A DNA stretch of 64,000 nt, from contig NZ_BTFW01000001.1 in NCBI RefSeq assembly GCF_033242265.1, forward strand, positions 682,001 to 746,000, written 5' to 3'. Made by a program: the position numbers and the translations under genes. This DNA comes from Novosphingobium sp. IK01 (GTDB taxonomy: Bacteria; Pseudomonadota; Alphaproteobacteria; Sphingomonadales; Sphingomonadaceae). Under the pieces are notes generated by a model. The model did not search any database and was not told the DNA's origin. It saw only the letters and a list, made by a program, of their open reading frames with translations. How positions within the stretch are numbered: position 1 is the stretch's first letter; each line of letters opens with the position of its first letter. Of the stretch, positions 49,590-57,957 are shown one piece after another.

Positions 49590-50880
49590 CAATCGAAGCC
49601 CGCGCGTGCATTCCTATCGCTTGAGTAAAGACGCAGCCGATTTTTTCGATCGGGCTAGGTCTTGGCGTTCCTATAAGGAAGCCACGCTCCAAGAGCCTGT
49701 ACTAAAGGAGGATGACGCAGTCGTCATCCAAACCGACATCGCGAGCTTCTACGAACATATTTATCATCACAGGCTTGAGAACGTCATCTTAGACTTAGCC
49801 GCAAATGGATCAACCATTGCGCTCCAGATCGACCGCATTTTGAACAAGTTGGCCTCGGGTCGCTCGTTCGGCTTGCCGGTCGGGGGGCAATGTGCCCGGG
49901 TGCTCGCAGAGGTCATGATGACCCCAATTGACCAATCGCTGTCTGATGCGGGACTAATTTGGCACCGCTATGTCGACGACTTTACACTGGTCTGCCGATC
50001 ACAGCAGGATGCCTATAAAGCGTTGTCCGTACTGTCACATGCCCTCACCGACTATGGCTTGTCTTTGAACCGAAGCAAAACGACATTCCTCAGTGCCAAG
50101 CATTATAAAGATTTCATATCAACGCAACTAGGTGTCGGCGACGATTCAAGTACAGATCTTCGAGAAATAGATCTACATTTCGACCCATATTCTGATAATG
50201 CGAGAGAGGAATATGAGAAATTAAAGAAATCTTTTGATAAAATTGATATCTCACTTATCCTTAGCCTCGAATTAGAAAAATCACAGCCAGATGCTTTTGT
50301 AGTTGCGCAGATTGGGCGAGCCCTGAAATTTCAGGAGCCCAAAGTCGCCGAGCAGCTATGTGCCACTCTGCTCGATCCGAAGAATCTCGATTCTTTCCGG
50401 GCCTCTTGGTCAAAGATTATGCGTGGAATCTATGCCGTTCGTTCCCAGCCGGATTTTGAGGCAATCTTTCCTGCGCTAGATGAGTTGCTCGACAAAATAC
50501 CTGGCGCTGCACCGCATCTTTTGGTGCCGGAAGCCAATCTCCTGCATTTCCTGCGTGCAATTCGGTTCGCCAGAACAGAGGTTCGCGGCAGTTTCGTACG
50601 GCAGACATATGACGGCACATCCTCTTCGACAGTCAAGCGGGCTTGCATCGACTGCTGGAGATACTGGCGGGATCGCCCAAGCTTCATACGCCTGCGGGGG
50701 CAATGGAGCAATTTAGGCGCCAATGAGCAGCGCATGCTTTGGCTCGCCGCAGCTGCATTCAATGACGACGGAAAGAAGGCGCGCGACCAGTTACGCCCTT
50801 CGCTCCCGCAATCTTGGAGTCTCGGTTTCGAAAGCAGTTTCGCCGCGTACTATGAAAGTTGGGCTAAAAATGCGCTTTGA
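49590..50880 (+). pseudogene. Defence-type reverse transcriptase, catalytic C-terminal part (split by IS3)
   Basis: Continues the 47950 gene after IS3 excision. In the restored protein (547 aa) motif A is QTDIASFYEHI (Asp167), motif B GLPVGGQCARVLAEV (212-226), motif C YVDD (245-248), then LSLNRSKTTFL. No maturase or endonuclease domain follows; a ~300-residue helical C-terminus does, as in UG/Abi RTs. All catalytic residues are intact, so the break is only the insertion. A GTG at 49606 could still start a truncated form lacking the N-terminus. Confidence 0.88.
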
Positions 50881-50939
50881 TCGCTTGCCCAGAAGGGACC
50901 CTCGAACCGTGGCTCGGGACATTCCGGGAGTCCTCGACG
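50870..50939 (+). pseudogene. PD-(D/E)XK nuclease-like gene, N-terminal part (split by IS256)
   Basis: ATG 50870 lies 11 bp inside the reverse transcriptase gene end, a coupled overlap. It encodes MRFDRLPRRDPRTVARDIPG and a few residues more before the IS256 element. Removing the element and one CCTCGACG copy joins it in frame to 52374. Confidence 0.75.
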
Positions 50940-52365
50940 GGTCGCGTCCCGGGACGTGGTGTAGGTTCTGACGGTAGCGCTGCTGGCCGGGCGCGCGCTT
51001 TCCATATAGCGCTGTAGCGTCCGGCCAGCAGCGCGGGTGGTCACCGCGATTTTCGGATAGGTTTGGGTTGCAAAGCTCGAACCTGGAGAACCACGATGAC
51101 CGATTCCATGATGCACTTGCGCACGCTGGTCGAGAAGGCCCCTGACGCGGATATTTTGCGCGAGATGATCTCGTTTGCCGCCGGGCGGCTGATGGAGATG
51201 GAGGTGGGAGGCCTGACTGGTGCCGGTCACGGCGAGAAGTCTGCCGACCGGCTCGTCCAGCGCAACGGCTATCGCAACCGCGACTGGCACACCCGCGCCG
51301 GCACGGTCGAACTGCGCATCCCCAAGTTGCGTAAAGGCAGCTATTTTCCTGGATTTCTGGAGCCGCGCCGGATGGCCGAACGGGCGCTGACGGCGGTCAT
51401 CCAGGAAGCCTACGTGCATGGCATCTCGACGCGCTCGGTCGATGACCTGGTCAAAGCGCTGGGCATGGATGGCATCTCCAAAAGCCAGGTCAGCCGCCTG
51501 TGCGAAGAGCTCGACCAAAAGGTGCATGCCTTCCTCGATCGCCCGATCGAGGGCGACTGGCCCTACCTGTGGATCGACGCCACCTATGTCAAAGTCCGCC
51601 AGAATGGCCGGATCGTATCCGTTGCGGTGATCATTGCGGTGGGCGTCAACAGCGACGGTCGCCGCGAAGTGCTGGGTATGGACATCGGCCCATCGGAGGC
51701 TGAGCCATTTTGGACGGCCTTTCTGCGCAAGTTGACGCGCCGGGGCCTGCGCGGCGTGAAGCTGGTGATCTCCGATGCGCATGAGGGCATCAAGGCGGCG
51801 GTCTCCAAGCTGCTGTGCGCGACATGGCAGCGTTGCCGCGTCCACTTCATGCGCAATGCCCTGGCCCATGCCGGCAAGAGCGGTCGCCGGGTCGTCTCGG
51901 CCTTCATCGGCACCGCCTTCGCACAGGAAACGCCCGAGGCAGCCAGCCAGCAATGGCGCTCTGTCGCCGACCAGATGCGTCCGAAGCTCCCAAAACTCGC
52001 CACCTTGATGGACGATGCCGAACCCGACGTGCTGGCCTACATGACCTTCCCAAAGGAGCACCGCGCCAAGTTGCACAGCACGAATCCCATCGAGCGGCTG
52101 AACGGCGAAATCAAACGCCGCACCGAGGTTGTCGGCATCTTCCCGAACGAGGCTGCGATCACCCGCCTCATCGGCGCCATTCTCATGGAACAGTCCGATG
52201 AATGGGCCGTCCAGCGTGGACGATACATGTCGCTTGAAACCATGGCGCCGGTGAGCGACAATCCCATCGTCGTGCTCTCGGCTGTGCCAGGCGCATGATC
52301 GGCTCAAGCTGATGCCGAATTTGGCGGTGGCCCAGATAAGCTACACCATGCCGTGGGACACGATC
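50940..52365 (+). mobile_element. IS256-family insertion sequence
   Basis: 1426 bp. Ends GGTCGCGTCCC...GTGGTGTAG and, complemented, GATCGTGTCCC...ATGGTGTAG match at 18 of 25 positions. They are flanked by the 8-bp duplication CCTCGACG (50932-50939 and 52366-52373), as usual for IS256. Confidence 0.92.
51096..52298 (+). CDS. IS256-family (mutator-type) transposase
   Basis: About 400 residues from ATG 51096, 7 nt after GGAG. Conserved blocks: [34 protein letters not shown] (first Asp), [13 protein letters not shown] (second Asp), [12 protein letters not shown] and [15 protein letters not shown] (Glu). Complete. Confidence 0.95.
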   Translation: MTDSMMHLRTLVEKAPDADILREMISFAAGRLMEMEVGGLTGAGHGEKSADRLVQRNGYRNRDWHTRAGTVELRIPKLRKGSYFPGFLEPRRMAERALTAVIQEAYVHGISTRSVDDLVKALGMDGISKSQVSRLCEELDQKVHAFLDRPIEGDWPYLWIDATYVKVRQNGRIVSVAVIIAVGVNSDGRREVLGMDIGPSEAEPFWTAFLRKLTRRGLRGVKLVISDAHEGIKAAVSKLLCATWQRCRVHFMRNALAHAGKSGRRVVSAFIGTAFAQETPEAASQQWRSVADQMRPKLPKLATLMDDAEPDVLAYMTFPKEHRAKLHSTNPIERLNGEIKRRTEVVGIFPNEAAITRLIGAILMEQSDEWAVQRGRYMSLETMAPVSDNPIVVLSAVPGA

Positions 52366-52373
52366 CCTCGACG

Positions 52374-53056
52374 TGCTGTTCCCAAGGTTGAACGGAGGAC
52401 TGGTTGGATCCCTCAATAAGCAGATGTTTTCATTCGAAGGTATCGTTGCAGTCCCAGAAACTTTGATCGAACGGACACAGCTGCAGAAGGCTATGGTATT
52501 CGAATTATCCTTCGCACGTGCTGAAGGGATACTTCGCGGCGACGAGGTTGCAGATTGGCCAGAACATCTCCAGTCTGCATCGCAGCGCCAAAGGCAGCAT
52601 TATGACGCGCGCATTCCAGAATCCGTGAGCGAAGGAGATATTGCAATTGCTGAACACGCGGCACGAAACTTGGTTTTCATGCTGAGTAGCGTGCAAGCCC
52701 AGCGTTCCGGCACGGTTTTGGAGCAAAGCCCCGTCATCCCCGGCCTTGGCTGGGTTGCGTCAGGCAACGGGGATTTCGCGCTTGGGTCGATGCTCATCGA
52801 GGTTAAGCATACCGAGCGTAATTTCGGCTCGGGCGACTTCCGGCAGGTCATGATGTACTGGCTGTTGAAATATGCCCGTTCAATTGAAAATGAAGGTGAT
52901 GTGTGGTCCGAAATCCTGTTCCTCAACCCACGCCGAAATGCAGCTCTGCTTTTGAACTATGACAAACTCCTGCAATCTGCCTCGGCCCGATTGAATAGGG
53001 TGGAGCTCATTGAGCTTCTGCGATCTGCTGTTAGTCAAGAAGTCGAGCGTCGTTAG
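52374..53056 (+). pseudogene. PD-(D/E)XK nuclease-like gene, main part (split by IS256)
   Basis: Frame open from the IS256 junction. The restored protein is 250 residues. The nuclease core is visible: a helix with Glu117 (IAIAEHAARNLVF), Asp157 (GNGDFALGS), LIEVKHT (Glu166, Lys168) and Gln181 in DFRQVMMYWLLKYA, the E...D...ExK...Q pattern of PD-(D/E)XK enzymes. Its coupling to a reverse transcriptase suggests an effector or processing role. I know no described system with this exact pair, but I cannot search. Confidence 0.7.
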
Positions 53057-53242
53057 TGATGAAAAAATATAATTGCAAAGCCAATGTGGTTTTAATTTCG
53101 GCCAACGCTGGGGAAATTAATAACTATATATAAATATAAAAATATCAATACACCGTAATATGAATTACCGTGAGGATGGTAAATTAAATTTGGAAATTGT
53201 GATAATTTGAATTTGTTTTAGTTTTTTATTTTACACCGTTTG
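53057..53242. other. AT-rich gap between convergent cargo genes
   Basis: 186 bp, by far the most AT-rich stretch of the window, with ACTATATATAAATATAAAAATAT and an imperfect CACCGTAAT...ATTACCGTG repeat. It lies between two convergent genes, so it probably holds both terminators. Confidence 0.4.
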
Positions 53243-53555
53243 TCATGGATTTTTAGGTTGCGCCCAATCGAGAATGGACTTTGGAGTCTGCTTTGCAATC
53301 TTGGAGATGAGGTCTGCATTGATAAATGTGCCAACTGGTTTCTGAGGTGGTGCGGATGAAAGTCCCCGCTGCCGCAAGAGTCCCAGGATTGCATTAAGCC
53401 TATCGGTCGGATCTTTTCCCCATATGCTGACCGCGCGACGCTTCCGAGTCTGCTCTATCAATTCGTTGGTTTTTTGCGTTTCGCCGAGCGAAAACCAGAT
53501 CGTATCTTTCAGATATTGCTCGAGGTCGAGCGACGCTAACAGCTGAGCATCGAGT
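53243..53555 (-). pseudogene. C-terminal fragment of the HEPN-type gene (split by IS110)
   Basis: About 103 codons open from the IS110 end: LDAQLLASLDLEQYLKDTIW, then LIEQTRKRRAVSIWGKDPTD, ending ILDWAQPKNP. It has no start codon near the junction. If the insertion used a single shared T, it joins in frame to the 54712-55372 gene (…AELV-LDAQ…). A two-base CT core would put the parts out of frame, so the join is probable rather than certain. Confidence 0.6.
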
Positions 53556-53566
53556 ATCCGTCTTGG

Positions 53567-54505
53567 TCAAGGGCGAACAGGTTGCCAATCGCGTCCTTCA
53601 CGCAACAACGTGTTTGCCAGAACGATGATGCGCCGCATGACGGCGGTGATAGCCACCTTCTTTGCTTTCCCTGCATTTACGAACTGCTGATATTTGTCAC
53701 GGAAATCATGATTGAAGCGAATGGCAACCAACGCAGGCATGTAAATTGCCCGTCGAAGTGATGCCCTACCACCAATAATCCGCTCTTTGCCTTGCCACTT
53801 GCCTGACTGTTGCGTCATAGGCGCAAGCCCAGCCAGAGCGGCGATCTTTTTGCTGTCGAGATGTCCAAGCTCTGGCATGTCGATCACCAACGTGGTCGCG
53901 GTCAATCTGCCGATCCCGGGAATGGTCATGAGGCGTCTGATGCGCTCATCAAGGGTGCCACGCTGCTGAGCGATCTGCGCAATCACTTGATCCAGGGCTT
54001 TGATGTCCGTGTCGATGTCATCGATCCGGCGGCAAAGTTGGTCCTTCACAAGCGGGTTGCTCGCTGTGGCGAGACGCGTCTTTGCGGTGATCTGATCTTT
54101 GACCATGGCCCGCCTAGCTGTCAGCAACTCTCTGAGATCATGAATATCTTCGCCTTCAATGCCTTGTGGGGCCAGATCAAGGACCACGCCCATTCGTGCC
54201 AACATCCTGGCATCAACGCTGTCGGTCTTGGCCAGACGGCCGATAGCCTGAGCAAAGCGCCGCGCTTGCTTCGGATTGACCTTGATGAAAGGCTGCCCCG
54301 CCAAGCTGAGGTATCGTTCAAGCCCACGATGATATGCGCCGGTCGCCTCGAAAACGACCAACACCCCCTTATTCTTACCCAGCCATGTGCATAGCTGGGC
54401 GAAACCCTCAACCGTGTTGGGCAGGCTGAGTGCTGCGTCTTGGGAATGCCAAAACGCATCCAGGCGGTCTTTCGACACGTCGATCCCGATGGTATCCTTG
54501 GCCAT
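53567..54505 (-). CDS. IS110-family DEDD recombinase (transposase)
   Basis: 312 residues. RuvC-like DEDD: TIGIDVSKDRLD, VVFEATGAYHRG, AKTDSVDARMLARMG. Tnp20 domain: IPGIGRLTATTLVIDMPEL, then GGRASLRRAIYMPALVA with the catalytic Ser. Full length for the IS110 group. Confidence 0.95.
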   Translation of the reverse strand: MAKDTIGIDVSKDRLDAFWHSQDAALSLPNTVEGFAQLCTWLGKNKGVLVVFEATGAYHRGLERYLSLAGQPFIKVNPKQARRFAQAIGRLAKTDSVDARMLARMGVVLDLAPQGIEGEDIHDLRELLTARRAMVKDQITAKTRLATASNPLVKDQLCRRIDDIDTDIKALDQVIAQIAQQRGTLDERIRRLMTIPGIGRLTATTLVIDMPELGHLDSKKIAALAGLAPMTQQSGKWQGKERIIGGRASLRRAIYMPALVAIRFNHDFRDKYQQFVNAGKAKKVAITAVMRRIIVLANTLLREGRDWQPVRP

Positions 54506-54711
54506 CTCTTCTTTCTACCTTTGCTTGTCGTTCGGGCCCGGAGCCCACGTATCCGTTCAGGTCGTAAGAAAAGACGGAGGCTCGCCAAACTCGACCGCGG
54601 TCCTGCAAGACCAAGCTCCGCACGGCGCCGCCTCCGCCACAACCCGGCACCGCAGCTGCGGTGCCGGGTTGTGGCTCCCTTTTGCCTCAGGAGCCGGGAA
54701 TTCTCATAAGA
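54506..54711 (-). ncRNA. Candidate bridge (guide) RNA of the IS110 element
   Basis: Noncoding leader. Read 5' to 3' on the minus strand it contains GCGGAGCTTG (54621-54612), identical to the left flank at 54721-54712. Downstream is TCGAGT (54594-54589), complementary to the right flank ACTCGA (53555-53550). That is the layout of a target-binding loop with left and right guides. ACGGATAC (54556-54549) repeats the element's other end (53561-53554), and CCGTCTT (54577-54571) is complementary to the AAGACGG of that end, as expected for a donor loop. Confidence 0.65.
54637..54674. repeat. 38-bp perfect palindrome inside the IS110 leader
   Basis: CCACAACCCGGCACCGC, AGCT, then the exact complement. 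As RNA it folds into a 17-bp stem with a tetraloop immediately 5' of the proposed target-binding loop, suiting the 5' stem-loop of IS110 guide RNAs. Confidence 0.85.
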
Positions 54712-55372
54712 CAAGCTCCGCTACTAGGTGGTGCGCCGCATTAATCAGCGATGCGACTTCCTTGAAGGTCGCAGGCCGCACCGCATCGTACCCGCCAAGG
54801 AGCATCTTTGCGTCAAGCCCGCTGAACCTGATGGCAAGTTGCTCCGCATTGCCCCGCAGGACATCAAGGTGGATTTTGGGTGCATCGCGATCAGCTTCGG
54901 TATGAGCGCCCCGATTTCTCCACGCTATCATTAAGAACACTATCGCCAAAGGAATACTGTCGAGATTTGGGCAGTGCCGTTCGACCGCTTGCAGCTTCGC
55001 GAATATACTGAGTCCAGCGGAGTCTAATGAGCTTCGAAAATCCGACGATTGAATAAGTGTAGGTTTGCGTACGGCATCGCGGAGGTAGACGTCTATAGCA
55101 TCTATCGCCCTAATTAAGGTCATATCTAGAATTAATCGTCTGCTGCGCTTTGCGGAGATGATAGCATCCTTTGGGGACCATACCGTTCGAAGCTCATAAG
55201 GGACTTCGTTCACAACCCCGCGTTCAATTCCGTCAAGTCCGACCAGGGCGGTGATTATCAAATGATTGGCGTTTCCAAGTAAGCTTTTGAAAGCTTTTCT
55301 AGGCATGCTTCTCTCAAGGTAAAGCTTCATTCTAATTCCAGATATGGCGCGCTTGGTGCGTTTTGAACGCAC
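54712..55372 (-). pseudogene. HEPN-motif protein, N-terminal part (split by IS110)
   Basis: About 220 codons (a stop is reached 2 codons into the IS at 54704). MPRKAFKSLLGNANHLII, DMTLIRAIDAIDVYLRDAV and IVFLMIAWRNRGAHTEAD, where RNRGAH (152-157) is the RNxxxH motif of HEPN ribonucleases. AT-rich. Position in a prophage cargo slot and motif suggest an RNase toxin or abortive infection protein; family not recognised. The lost C-terminus is at 53243-53555. Confidence 0.6.
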
Positions 55373-55683
55373 ATCATCCGCTCTGAGAAAGTTGGAACTT
55401 CATAAAGGCGGTTGCTCTACCACTTGAGCTACAAGCGCAAGCCCATCATTCTCTAACCGATACCAAAGTGTCAAGCCAGCCAATATCCGCCCAAGCGGCG
55501 TCTGGCGCATGAGCGAACGGAAGATTTTGAGGAGCAGGGCTGTACTTTGAACGGCTGCAATGAGGGCGGCAACAATCAACGGAGCCCGGCGTATGGAATG
55601 ACGGGTATTAGCGTAGACTGACATTCCCGGCGCTGCCTCCGAACGACGTGATCTGGTCGAGACGGGCCATTTTGTGCGGCGGC
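55373..55683. other. Intergenic region at the right edge of the prophage B cargo slot
   Basis: 311 bp. Holds the tRNA-like half. A weak 74-codon frame on the minus strand (55624-55400) has one hydrophobic stretch (APLIVAALIAAVQSTALLL), but its end runs through the tRNA-like sequence and I do not count it as a gene. Confidence 0.4.
55400..55438 (-). other. tRNA-like 5' half (acceptor, D-arm, start of anticodon arm)
   Basis: On the minus strand GCGCTTG-TA-GCTC-AAGTGGTAGA-GC-A-ACCGC has the spacing of a tRNA acceptor strand, D-stem and D-loop, and anticodon 5' stem. The following bases do not pair to complete the anticodon stem and no T-arm follows. Probably the remnant of a tRNA gene or old attachment site; not a functional tRNA. 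Confidence 0.4.
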
Positions 55684-56148
55684 CTATTCCAACAAGCCCA
55701 AGGTGTCGGCCTCGATCATCGCGATGTCGTCGGGAGCAAGGCCGAGCAAACGCCTCGCGGGATATCGCACTTTGATCGAGTTGGGGATGCGGGGATCGAC
55801 GGGTGCTTCGAGGCCGAACTGGTGAACTTTGGCGGTCGGCTCGATCAGTGGGCGGAAGCGGATCACCAGTTCGTCGGTGCGGGCCTGCCCGCGCAAGTTG
55901 CGGGACAGGGCGGCCTTGGGGAACATGCGGCCCTTGCGTTTGCGCAGGCGACCGCGCCGGTCGCGCTTGCTCTTGCGGGGCTGCATCGGGGTGCCGTCGG
56001 GTTCGACGTTGTCGCGGATGCGGCGGGCGTTGGCGTCGCGCAGGGCCTTGGCGAGGCGGCGGGTGAGTTTGCGCCGTTCGCTGGGGGCGAGGCGTTGCAG
56101 ATAGCCTTCGAGCCAGGGGGCGAGATGGTCGAGACCGGCGTCGGCCAT
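55684..56148 (-). CDS. S: Tail completion protein gpS (prophage B)
   Basis: 154 residues, gpS family: RRIRDNVEPDGTPMQPRKSK, GRMFPKAALSRNLRG and VHQFGLEAPVDPRIPNSIKV. Homologous to 12314-12793. Last gene of the head-completion run. Confidence 0.92.
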   Translation of the reverse strand: MADAGLDHLAPWLEGYLQRLAPSERRKLTRRLAKALRDANARRIRDNVEPDGTPMQPRKSKRDRRGRLRKRKGRMFPKAALSRNLRGQARTDELVIRFRPLIEPTAKVHQFGLEAPVDPRIPNSIKVRYPARRLLGLAPDDIAMIEADTLGLLE

Positions 56149-56151
56149 GGG

Positions 56152-56637
56152 TCAGGACTCGGACGGGGGCAGGGGCGCGATCTGGATGCCGTCGGCCCAG
56201 ATCGAGGTGAGGCGCGGGCCGAGCCATTGGCTCTCGGGCATCATCGGGACCGGCTCGGGCACCATGTCGAGGTGCCATTTGCCGTCCTGGCCGGGCGTGG
56301 CGGTGATGGCTTCGCGCAGCGGGAGGGTGATCTGGATGTCGCATTCCGCTTCGGAGAGCATGTCGACCTCGAAGGGGAAGCCATCGGCGCCGCTGGCCAG
56401 AAGGTCCGGCTGCTGGCTGCGCAGCCAGTCGCAGATCACGAAGAACAGCGCCGCCGGATCGCCCGCATAGCGGCTGACCAGCACGATCTGGTCGTATTCC
56501 CAGGCAAAGCCGCGCTGGGGGCCGAGGCGCGCGACGACCTTGCCCTTTTCCACCCACATGGCCAGACGGTCGGTGTCGCGGGCGAGGTCCGGCATCAGCC
56601 GGGCGAGGGCCGCGCGCAGGGAAGCCGGTTTCTTCAT
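56152..56637 (-). CDS. R: Tail completion protein gpR (prophage B)
   Basis: 161 residues: MKKPASLRAALARLMPDLAR, FAWEYDQIVLVSRYAGDP, ICDWLRSQQPDLL and GFPFEVDMLSEAECDIQITL. Homologous to 12800-13282. Overlaps the small gene upstream by 4 bp. Confidence 0.88.
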   Translation of the reverse strand: MKKPASLRAALARLMPDLARDTDRLAMWVEKGKVVARLGPQRGFAWEYDQIVLVSRYAGDPAALFFVICDWLRSQQPDLLASGADGFPFEVDMLSEAECDIQITLPLREAITATPGQDGKWHLDMVPEPVPMMPESQWLGPRLTSIWADGIQIAPLPPSES

Positions 56638-56768
56638 CGGGCCGGGTCTCTGGTGTCGGGCGCGTGGGGGCGGCGCAGGGCGAGGTGATGGGGCAGGGCC
56701 AGCGCCCAGGCCGTGGCCGCGCCTGCGAGGCTGGCCAGCGTGATCGCGCCGATCAGCAGGTTATCCAT
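56634..56768 (-). CDS. Small membrane protein between R and the holin-like gene (prophage B)
   Basis: 44 residues, MDNLLIGAITLASLAGAATAWALALP then a polar tail (HHLALRRPHAPDTRDPAR). One membrane segment. Overlaps both neighbours by 4-8 bp, so it is in the operon. It occupies the place where P2 has lysB/lysC; possible antiholin. Confidence 0.5.
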   Translation of the reverse strand: MDNLLIGAITLASLAGAATAWALALPHHLALRRPHAPDTRDPAR

Positions 56769-57144
56769 GGCCGGTGTCCGACGCGGCGGGCGCGGGAAGG
56801 CCGATGCGCTTGCGGAACAGCCAGGCCGCGCCATCGAGCAGCAGCGCAAAGCCGACCATGCCCTGGGCCATGGCGATCAGCACGGCGGCCACCGGGTTGA
56901 GGTGATAGAAGCTCACCAGCACGACCGAGACGGTCGCAAAAGCGGGCAGCGCGGAGACCTCGCCGATCGCCACATAGCGGCGGCGGCGGTGCCAGTGCGC
57001 GGCCAGCGCGGGATCGAGCGGGGGATCGCCCGCCAGCCCATAGAGCCGCAGGCCCAGCTTGGCCGCGACCACAGTGGCCGCCGCAAACAGGCTGGCCACC
57101 CACCAGAAGAAGAAGTCGCGCCAGTCGGTAAAGTCGCTGCCCAT
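56761..57144 (-). CDS. Multi-span membrane protein, putative holin (prophage B)
   Basis: 127 residues with three hydrophobic segments (FFFWWVASLFAAATVVAA; SALPAFATVSVVLVSFY; AAVLIAMAQGMVGFALLL), positive charge after each. It lies between X and R, the position of holin Y in P2. The amidase of this phage lacks a signal peptide and needs a holin, and no other candidate is near. Family not recognised. Confidence 0.6.
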   Translation of the reverse strand: MGSDFTDWRDFFFWWVASLFAAATVVAAKLGLRLYGLAGDPPLDPALAAHWHRRRRYVAIGEVSALPAFATVSVVLVSFYHLNPVAAVLIAMAQGMVGFALLLDGAAWLFRKRIGLPAPAASDTGHG

Positions 57145-57147
57145 GGA

Positions 57148-57366
57148 TCAGTCCCAGAGGTTGGTGGTGTCGAGAGTGGAGACCGGATCGCCGGTCGGCG
57201 GATCGGGCAGGAGCACCCGAGTGCCCGCCGCGATCAGCGCGGTTTCGCTCAGGCCCGGATTGAGATCGAGCGCCTGCTCGACCACGCCCCCGGCGGTGGT
57301 GCCCAGTGTGCGCCAGCAGATTGCGTCGAGCATGTCGTCCTGCTGCGCGGTGGCGGTGACCGCCAT
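57148..57366 (-). CDS. X: Tail protein gpX (prophage B)
   Basis: 72 residues, MAVTATAQQDDMLDAICWR, GTTAGGVVEQALDLNPGLSE, ending NLWD. Same length as the A copy. Its ATG overlaps the stop of L by one base. Confidence 0.93.
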   Translation of the reverse strand: MAVTATAQQDDMLDAICWRTLGTTAGGVVEQALDLNPGLSETALIAAGTRVLLPDPPTGDPVSTLDTTNLWD

Positions 57367-57839
57367 CAGATCAGATCCACGGCGTTGCGGTTGGTGGCGA
57401 TCAGGTCGCGCACGGCCTCGGTGGTCATCCGGCGGTAGTCGCTGGCGGTGAGCTTGTCGTCTTCGGCGCGGGCATCGCCATGGCCGGTGGCGGTCACGTC
57501 GCGGTGGGTTTCGGAGAGTTCGGCCGCCGCCGCGCAGCGCACCGCGCGGGTGTAGAGGACCACGGCGCGCGACTGGCCGTTGATCGTGCGGGTCGGTTCC
57601 ACCCCGGCCAGACTGGTGCAGCCTTCGGCCTCGCGCATGGCGCGCCACAAGGCGAGTTCGCCCTCGACAGTCAGGAGACCGCTTTCCAGCGCGGCGACGA
57701 GGCGGGCATGGGTGACGATCTGGCCCAGGCGCAGTGCGTCGCGCATGGCGTTGCAGTCGATGTCGGGCCACCAGCCATCGCCCGACACCACCGCGCCGGG
57801 CGGCGAGACGGGATCTGCGGGGACGGTTACGAAGCTCAT
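57366..57839 (-). CDS. L: Head completion protein gpL (prophage B)
   Basis: 157 residues: VVSGDGWWPDIDCNAMRDAL, VTHARLVAALESGLLTVEGE and RCAAAAELSETHRDVTATGH. Directly coupled to X, without the extra gene seen in A. Confidence 0.92.
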   Translation of the reverse strand: MSFVTVPADPVSPPGAVVSGDGWWPDIDCNAMRDALRLGQIVTHARLVAALESGLLTVEGELALWRAMREAEGCTSLAGVEPTRTINGQSRAVVLYTRAVRCAAAAELSETHRDVTATGHGDARAEDDKLTASDYRRMTTEAVRDLIATNRNAVDLI

Positions 57840-57957
57840 GCAGGAGGCCTTTCAAAAGGGGTGGCCAAAAAAGGGGTGGGGGGTGAGGGCGCGGGCGAGG
57901 GGAGCGGATGCTTCCCCGACCGTTCCCGCCCCCCGGCGCGGGTGGCGCAGCCGGGTG

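Larger units (their letters stand above)
53556..54711 (-). mobile_element. IS110-family insertion sequence
   Basis: About 1.16 kb: a ~205-bp noncoding leader, the DEDD transposase and a very short tail (11 bp), without terminal inverted repeats. This is the IS110-group layout, with the guide RNA upstream of the transposase. End positions are good to a few bases. Confidence 0.8.

Noticed and set aside
49606..50880. Stand-alone 424-residue reverse transcriptase starting at 49606
   Set aside because: The start is internal (GTG in RVHSYR); the IS3 ends and AGGG duplication show the gene begins at 47950.
52373..53056. Independent 227-residue gene starting GTG at 52373
   Set aside because: The GTG is made by the IS256 target duplication; the frame continues upstream of the element to ATG 50870.
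54120..54714. 197-codon minus-strand frame overlapping the IS110 leader and transposase
   Set aside because: Out of frame with the DEDD recombinase and runs through the palindrome; it is a shadow over the guide RNA region.
55400..55624. 74-codon minus-strand frame with one hydrophobic segment
   Set aside because: Its C-terminus (VAQVVEQ) is the usual chance translation of a tRNA D-arm; no ribosome site and no neighbour coupling.
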